A stretch of 64,000 bases of DNA from Cordia subcordata. Lineage: Eukaryota; Streptophyta; Magnoliopsida; Boraginales; Cordiaceae. Of the stretch, positions 58,194 to 64,000 are shown in pieces. The stretch lies in assembly GCA_028554755.1 (NCBI GenBank), contig JAPTOF010000012.1, positions 2,808,501-2,872,500 on the forward strand, written 5' to 3'. The notes under the pieces are model-generated. The model had not been told where the DNA came from. It searched no databases and saw nothing but the letters and a program-made list of their open reading frames with translations. How positions within the stretch are numbered: the stretch's first letter is position 1; every line of letters starts with the position of its first letter. A program made the position numbers and the translations under genes.

Positions 58194-60372
58194 AGACCGA
58201 CTCCTAACGATAGTTCGGTGTTATGCTATTACTATGATCACCGGGTGAATTATTTATCGTCACCCTATCAGTTAGAGGAACACAAGATTTATAGGAGTGA
58301 TAGAGAGTTATTCCTATGGACGGAGCATCCTGTTGTGCAGACGGCTTTGTTGAGAGCTGGATTTTTTGGATGTTATGCGACGCGCTTCCATCAAGTTGAC
58401 AATCCTTTTATTACTACCCTGATTGAGAGGTAGCGGCCATAGACACATACATTTCATTTGCCTGTAGGCGAGGCCACGATCACCTTCCAGGATGTCGCCG
58501 TATATTGAGGATTGCCTATTGTTGGTTAGGTTGTCCTGGTGCTCGACGATACTAGTCGAACTTCGGAAGAGTGGCGGACACGTGTTCATCAGTATATGGG
58601 GGTATATGTATCTTTGGACAAAATTAGTGGAAATTCGATTAACATACCCCATCTGAGGGAATTGTAAGTAGCCCAAGGCACTCCAGAGAATCCTGAGGTG
58701 GAGGAAGCGGAACGGCAGGCATGTTTGTGGATTTTTTTGTTATTAGGCACCCATATGTTCACTGATACCACAGGAAATAAGTTATCCTTACATTGGTTAG
58801 ACTTTTTGATTGACTTTAATCATATCAGTGATTATAATTGGGGGGCAGCATGCCTAGCGCATCTGTATAGATGGCTTTGTAAGGCTTGTTGCCGTGATTG
58901 TAGGGGCATGTGCGGGGCCGTTATGCTCATTCAGGTATTACACTTAATCATCTCATTGTTGTTAATAATATTTGAAGACGTATTATTGCAATGCAATTTT
59001 TTTGCTTGAGACAAACTCACGGCTTTTAGGCCAACACTGTGTAAGCAGACGGATAGGCACCATCAGAGGGATGGGCAAGCTATTGACCCTCAGTTTCTGT
59101 TGCTGGGCCCGCCACACGGCTACATGTTTTTTGAACAGGGTGGGTCGCAGGCCGGGCGGGTTTGAACGAGGCGCTGGACATGATTGACCGTTTGTAGCCC
59201 GGCGAGGTTCGAAAAAATTTACTTCTCATATTCTTACTCTCCCTTGTTAATTTACGTTGTTTGTTTTATAAAATAATCTGCCGTTATTGTTGTGTTCGCA
59301 GTTTATTTGGCAGCCATTCGAGCACGCAATGGGGGGTTTGCCACTGTATTGTCTGCAAAACATGGAAGCGTGGTGAGCATGCGTACCCCTCATTGTTGGT
59401 AGGCGAGTTGAGTGGCACCGTCCTGACCGGGTACTTCGGCAGTTCGGCATGCGGCAGACGATCCCCGTTAATCCACCAGCGTGGTAGAAGCACCAGGACG
59501 GGAAAGAGAATATTATAGCCGCACAATATAATGCGGCGGTCGACATGTGGGTCAATTGGGAAAACATTGTTGTGACGACGAAGTTAGAGGACTTTCTCGA
59601 TCCTGGAGCTTTAAGGGCGTATATGAGATAGTACCGAGGGATAACCATACTACATGCCGGACACCTTGGGACTAGTCATACAAATGACAGCTACGTTACG
59701 TCGGCCCACGATGAGAACAGCCTGGTTAGTGAGATATCAATGTTTTCCAATAAATTTGAATTAAGTAGGCATTAATGCAATACTTATTGACAGTACCCGT
59801 AACTTTTTCTTTAGGCGGTATACGCTTAACATGTGGTTAACCACAGTGGCAGTATAATACGGCAGTACGAGGTAGGAGACTTGCGAGTAGATGCGGCTAC
59901 TCTTGATTTTATTACGTGTCATCTGCAGGTCCTACACATCAGAAGCCAGTCCGTACTTCAGTAGACCCAGCATGAGCACCGGTTAGACAACATGACCACC
60001 ATGTATGACGTCCTACGTCTGTAACTGCCTCTACAGACGTTACATTGGTCTGGACAGCGGGGTCGTTATCATCATCCCACTCAGGAGCCCAGCACTCTGT
60101 ACACGCCGCCGCAGCCTAGTAGGTTTAGCCAGTTTGAGTATGGCGCTCCGTCACATCAAGATCCCAGTACTTCGAACACGCCACCGCAGTAGCCCTTATC
60201 TGCCAGTGATTATTTGATAGACGATCAGACTGCTGAGCTAGTGCTCGAGGAGGACCATCCACTGCATCGTACTCGTAGACGCACACAGTCACTGCATCCT
60301 GCACCACTCGTTTTACCTGACCGGACTAGCAGGGGTCGGGGGCCCGATTATTACACACCGTCCCAGTATTGA
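58185..60372 (+). pseudogene. Plant mobile domain (MAIN-like) gene of the element, broken
   Basis: The reading from 58185 has the hallmarks of plant mobile domain proteins: FGCYATRFHQVDNPFITTLI, then after stops HTFHLPVGEATITFQDVAVY, GLPI, later WIFLLLGTHMFTDTTGNKL and YNWGAACLAHLYRWLC, ending at a donor near 58934. A further exon from 59302 reads FIWQPFEHAMGGLPLYC, WHRPDRVLRQFGMRQTIP, and the C-terminus ends RGRGPDYYTPSQY at 60372. Stops interrupt it at 58434, shortly after (CCATAG), near 58507, 58527, 58664 and in the later exon. In Arabidopsis, MAIN and MAIL1 of this family act in silencing and genome stability; related copies ride on transposons. The middle (59010-59300) I could not assign. 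Confidence 0.75.
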
Positions 60373-60605
60373 TGTAGTTGAACTAGCATTTTACATTTCA
60401 AACTTATTTTAGTAATTCGATGTAAATGAACTTGCATTTTACATTTCATATTCGTACTTATTATCATGTCTCATATAAATTGCGTTGATGTTGACAATAT
60501 TTTAAGATGGAAAGATTTGACAATATCTTATTGAAAACATTATACAACATAGTGGAAAAGACCCATTAGCTTCATATTCTACAACTTTATGATAACTATT
60601 CGAAG

Positions 60606-63238
60606 CTACGTATCTTGTCTTATGGGGCAATTTGGAGCAATATGTCCTGGGTTACGGCAATAACCACACTTCCTTCTGCCTACTTGGTCGGAGTTGTCCA
60701 TCTTGTTTAGTATACGCCGAGCTCTTTCTCGCCCACGTCTTCTTTCGCGCACTCGTAAAGCATTCGGGAGTAACGTCCAACTAGGTCCTGGAGGCCAGTA
60801 AAATTCATGTCCAAGGGGTTGAAATGTCATATTGTATATTGCCTTGAATGACTCCACCGTATAATGCAGATCAACCATGGTTGAAAGGTTTCCACCCCTA
60901 TAACGGGCAACATATTGGGCATGAGAGCATGGCATATGATAGGTTGTCCACTTACTACATGTACATGTTCGTCCCATCCAATCTACCTCTTGTTCATTAG
61001 GAACATCGTCCCATCGTTCTGGCATTCGACCAACATGGTACCACTCATCTAGTTTGAATGCATGCAATCGCATCTGGTATGAAGACGTCTCCCACTTTTC
61101 ATATTTTTCTCTGACTTGATCCGTGAGAATACGACCATCTCTATGCATGTGCATCGCATTTGCCAACCTATCGTGGAAATATCCCTTTAGCTTTAAAAAA
61201 GTGTTATTTACTAGTGCTGTAATGGGTAATCCCCTGGCTCCGAGAACAACACCATTGAAGCATTCAACATTATTTGTCGTCAACACTCCCCATCTATAAC
61301 CCTTATCGTGGCTCAAGGTCCATGAATCTGGACCGAGGTTGACTAACATCTGGTGCACCTGTGTACCAACGCCAGTGGGTCGTGGGTCGATATTACGAAT
61401 AATGTCCATGGAGGCGATGTGCTTCCGTTTCTGGCTTTCTTTTCCAGCTATTCAACACATGTCTTTTGTGAATTGGTTGTGCAATCTTTTCATCACATTG
61501 TTTTTTAGATGTCTCAAGCAAATGAGATGCTTCACTTGAAGTTGGCCGTCGGATGTTATTGTATTGATAGCTGCCGCGATTCCTGCATGCCGATCAAACA
61601 GAATGCACACTGTTGACATATCGTTTAAAAAACAATGATGTACCTTCTCCAGGAACCACCTCCAATTATTTGTACCCTCGCCATCGACTATGGCAAATGT
61701 CAACAGCAATATATGGTCGTTGGCATCTGTGGCTAAGGCAACGAGCAGGTGGCCCTTGTACTTCCCACGCAGATGTGTTCTGTCCAACCAGAATACAGGT
61801 CAACAGTGCCTCCATGCCATGATGCACGGACCAAAAGCCCAAAAAACATAGTGGAATATTTTTTTTGTTTCAGTTGAACCCTGGGCGAACTTGTAGCGGA
61901 CAACGGTTCCCGGATTCTTTGCAATTACGGCTCCCAAAAAGCGCTGCATCTTGTATGACATGTCTCAATCACCAAAAACTAGTTGGATTGCCTTATTCCT
62001 ACCACGCCAAGCTTTCCCGTATGTTATATCAACATTTAAAGTCTTCTTTATGTGGGCTTGGACAAGACATACCTCGAAATCAGGCTTCTCTGCAACAAAA
62101 TGCCTCACCATGTAACTGACCAGACCAGATGTTAGATTTCTATAGTTTGGCCCGCATTTATCTCCCATACAAATATGCATGCTTTGGTATCTTGTGATCT
62201 CGAACATCTTATATGTGGATTTTTTTACTGCATGAACTTTCCACTTGCATAGTGTCCTAGGATTGCTCGATTCGTAGCAACGTATGTCCCACAAGGACTT
62301 ATTCGACTTCACCACCCTGTATTCTCGTTTATGTTTGATCACGTTTTATTGGACAGCCCGTATAAGATCAACCTTTTTCGGGAACACCATGCGTTTGGCC
62401 AACTCCATCCGTCTCTCGTCCCACATTGGTTTCTCCATTGGAGGCTCATTTGAAGTGATGTAATACTCTGTCCTAGCTGTGTGGAAAGCTACTGGTTCTT
62501 CCTTCTCTAGCTCCGGCTCCGACTCTTCGCCATTGCCTGGCCCCACATCAATCTCTTCATTTTGGTAGTTCAAACTTTCTACTGGCACAATATCTTCCTC
62601 CTCGTTTAAGTGGATGTTCTCATCTACTTCTTCCAGTTCAGATAAAATTGAATCTAATCCCACCTCGAACATCTCCGAAATGTCACTAGCTTGAGAGGGT
62701 TCTCCAACTTCAAATGTGGAGCATGGCAGTGGAGAAAGGGAAAATATGGCAAACTCTTCCGTTTGGTTGGAATGTTGACTTCTGTATTGACATAATAAGG
62801 TGGTTCCACGTTCAAATCTGGCAAATCACCAACAACTTGTTGTAATGTTGGTTCTTCATTTGAAGGCTGTGGATTGTACACGATATCACTTTGCATGTCT
62901 ACAACAACGTGCGTACATCGCCTATTCATATCCATGCAAGTTGTTTCGTGCATGTCTTGTACATCTTCGTCATCCTTAATACCACTCAGGAAATAATATG
63001 TTTGTTGTAGGTTTGTGTCCTATTTGGGATCACGATAACACAACTCAACTCCATCGATAGTAGGCCATAATTGGAGCTTCGTGAATATAAGAGATACAAA
63101 TTGATTGTATGCCATTCCAGGAAGAATTTTTATTTTACGTGGTAAGTTTGGACCTACATAGTCGAGCCCATGATCTGTTTCAATTTTGTCGCCACTGTAA
63201 TATAAATATACGGTAACTGCATCAACATTTGCATTCAT
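60606..63238 (-). pseudogene. mudrA: mudrA-type MULE transposase, broken by stops and one frameshift
   Basis: Read on the minus strand from ATG 63238, about 877 codons. The N-terminal part (MNANVDAVTVYLYYSG...) and an acidic linker come first, then KREYRVVKSNKSLWDIRC (MuDR DNA-binding region). The catalytic domain has LDRTHLRGKYKGHLLVA (first D), TNNWRWFLEKV and ILFDRHAG (second D), and after it a SWIM zinc finger (CTCSKWTTYHMPCSH) and a CCHC knuckle (CGYCRNPGHIAPNC). The frame from 62750 to 60606 is continuous apart from stops at about 62346, 61965, 61800 and 61452; upstream there is a stop at 63020 and a one-base frame change near 62760. The usual G after the first catalytic D is R here. 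It would cut and join the element's terminal repeats if intact. Confidence 0.9.
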
Positions 63239-63430
63239 CTTTTTGAGTGAAAGAAAATGTATAACGTGACTTAGATGTGAATGAGTTGCAGAATGGAAGG
63301 AAGTGGAGTGGTTGGTGGTTTTGCAACAAATCCAAATTTTAAAAATGCTACATATCGTGACTTATTGTGTGAACGTTTGCAGGGTTAGTGATTTTGGAAC
63401 GAGATGATGAAGGGAGAAGTGGGGTGAGCA

Positions 63431-63438
63431 TTATATAG
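63431..63438 (-). promoter_or_regulatory. TATA box of the transposase gene
   Basis: CTATATAA on the minus strand, about 195 bases upstream of the transposase ATG and next to the right palindrome array, mirroring the PMD promoter at the other end. Confidence 0.5.
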
Positions 63439-63449
63439 AAACAAATTCG

Positions 63450-64000
63450 AACTTAGAAAATCGGATTTCGAATTTCAAATGTTAGATTCCCTGCCACTCC
63501 GTCAAATCGTTGGGCTAGGTGAAATAAAGGCGGAACCCTAATTCGAATCTTAAAAGTTGGAAATATCCATCTTGAACTTCTGAAGTTCGACTTGTAACCC
63601 TAACTCGAATCTTCAAAGTTCGAAATAGGAAACTCGAACTTGTGAAGTTCGACTTGCAAAAAATCGAACTTCTAACGTTCGAAAAGTCATATCTCTGCCT
63701 CTCGATATTATTCCTTGTTCTGCTCTTCTCTGCCCTCTATCACGTCGGGAATCTTGCAAACTCGAACTTCTAAAGTTCGAAACTCGATATTTTTCTCTAT
63801 TAATCTCTGCCTTCTGATATTATTCTCTGCCCTACATCACATCGTCAGGACATCGTCACAGAAGGAATCTTGCAAACCCTAATCGAACTTCAACACTCTA
63901 GTTTCGAACTTCACAAGTTTGAAATTTATATTTTCAGATTTTCGAACTTTTGAAGTTCGATGTCAAACTTCCATCATTCGAGAGCAAGTTTGAAATATTT
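63450..64000. repeat. Right array of 19-bp palindromes, continuing past the window
   Basis: Copies or near-copies of TCGAACTTCNGAAGTTCGA lie at about 63572, 63632, 63664, 63762, 63905 and 63943, interspersed with single half-sites. The motif and its density match the left array at 56660-57056, but the sequence between the palindromes is not obviously the same. Confidence 0.8.

Larger units (their letters stand above)
56575..64000. mobile_element. Large Mutator-like element carrying PMD and mudrA genes; right end outside window
   Basis: The unit visible here starts near 56575-56650 and runs off the window. It contains a left array of TTCGAA-centred palindromes (56660-57060), a plus-strand plant-mobile-domain gene, a convergent minus-strand mudrA-type transposase gene, and a matching palindrome array at 63420-64000. 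The symmetric arrays around two convergent genes indicate one long inverted-repeat element. The exact left terminus and target duplication cannot be set without the right end. Both genes are broken, so this copy is not autonomous. Confidence 0.8.

Noticed and set aside
59247..60307. Open frames antisense to the PMD gene
   Set aside because: The plus strand shows the conserved PMD C-terminal pattern; the minus frames match nothing.
1..64000. CRISPR arrays, operons or bacterial features
   Set aside because: No regularly spaced repeats with unique spacers; the gene structure is plainly that of a plant nuclear genome.

Overview
This looks like nuclear DNA of a eudicot. It is AT-rich, with GT-AG introns inside genes, plant-type gene families (P-class PPR proteins, an RMA-type RING E3, a TOM2A-like tetraspanin), a nuclear-type tRNA without encoded CCA, and many plant transposon classes (Helitron, hAT, PIF/Harbinger-like, LINE, SINE, Mutator-like). 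I could not identify the species.

Layout. 1-7.9 kb holds no convincing gene, only AT-rich DNA with Helitron-like elements. 7.9-13.1 kb is a small gene island: a six-exon tetraspanin-19/TOM2A-like gene (minus), a tRNA-Val(UAC) (plus), and a two-exon GNAT acetyltransferase gene (minus). 13-20 kb is mostly repeats, with a very small gene for a 38-residue basic peptide, a plastid-derived insert joining rpl2 and ycf1 pieces, and a tRNA-derived SINE with a perfect 16-bp target duplication. 20.2-23.2 kb is a two-exon mitochondrial-type PPR gene. 27.5-29.6 kb is an RMA-like RING E3 gene (minus). 30-40 kb is repeats: a LINE relic, a hAT MITE, a Tourist-like MITE and AT-rich foldbacks. 40.7-43.6 kb is a long P-class PPR gene, and 44.2-46.9 kb a probable small gene with a plastid-type N-terminus. 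52.2-53.5 kb is a second RMA-like gene. 56.6 kb to the window end is a large, decayed Mutator-like element.

How the parts relate. The two RMA genes are paralogues that share coding sequence, 3' flank, a 5'-UTR intron and a TATA-box position. Non-genic blocks around them are also duplicated (35.6-38.2 with 48.0-49.7 kb; 43.85-44.2 with 49.77-50.2 kb; 32.15-32.8 with 54.8-56.5 kb), so 27-56 kb has been through nested segmental duplication. Comparing the copies dates and delimits later insertions: the copy at 49.3 kb is the empty site of the 713-bp hAT MITE at 37.1 kb. A separate 380-bp inverted repeat links intron 1 of the first PPR gene to the DNA downstream of the first RMA gene.

The most unusual locus is the Mutator-like element. 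A plant-mobile-domain (MAIN-like) gene on the plus strand and a mudrA-type transposase gene on the minus strand converge inside it. Both ends of what is visible carry arrays of a 19-bp palindrome, TCGAACTTCNGAAGTTCGA. Both genes are broken, mainly by stops of the kind made by C-to-T decay. The right end lies outside the window.
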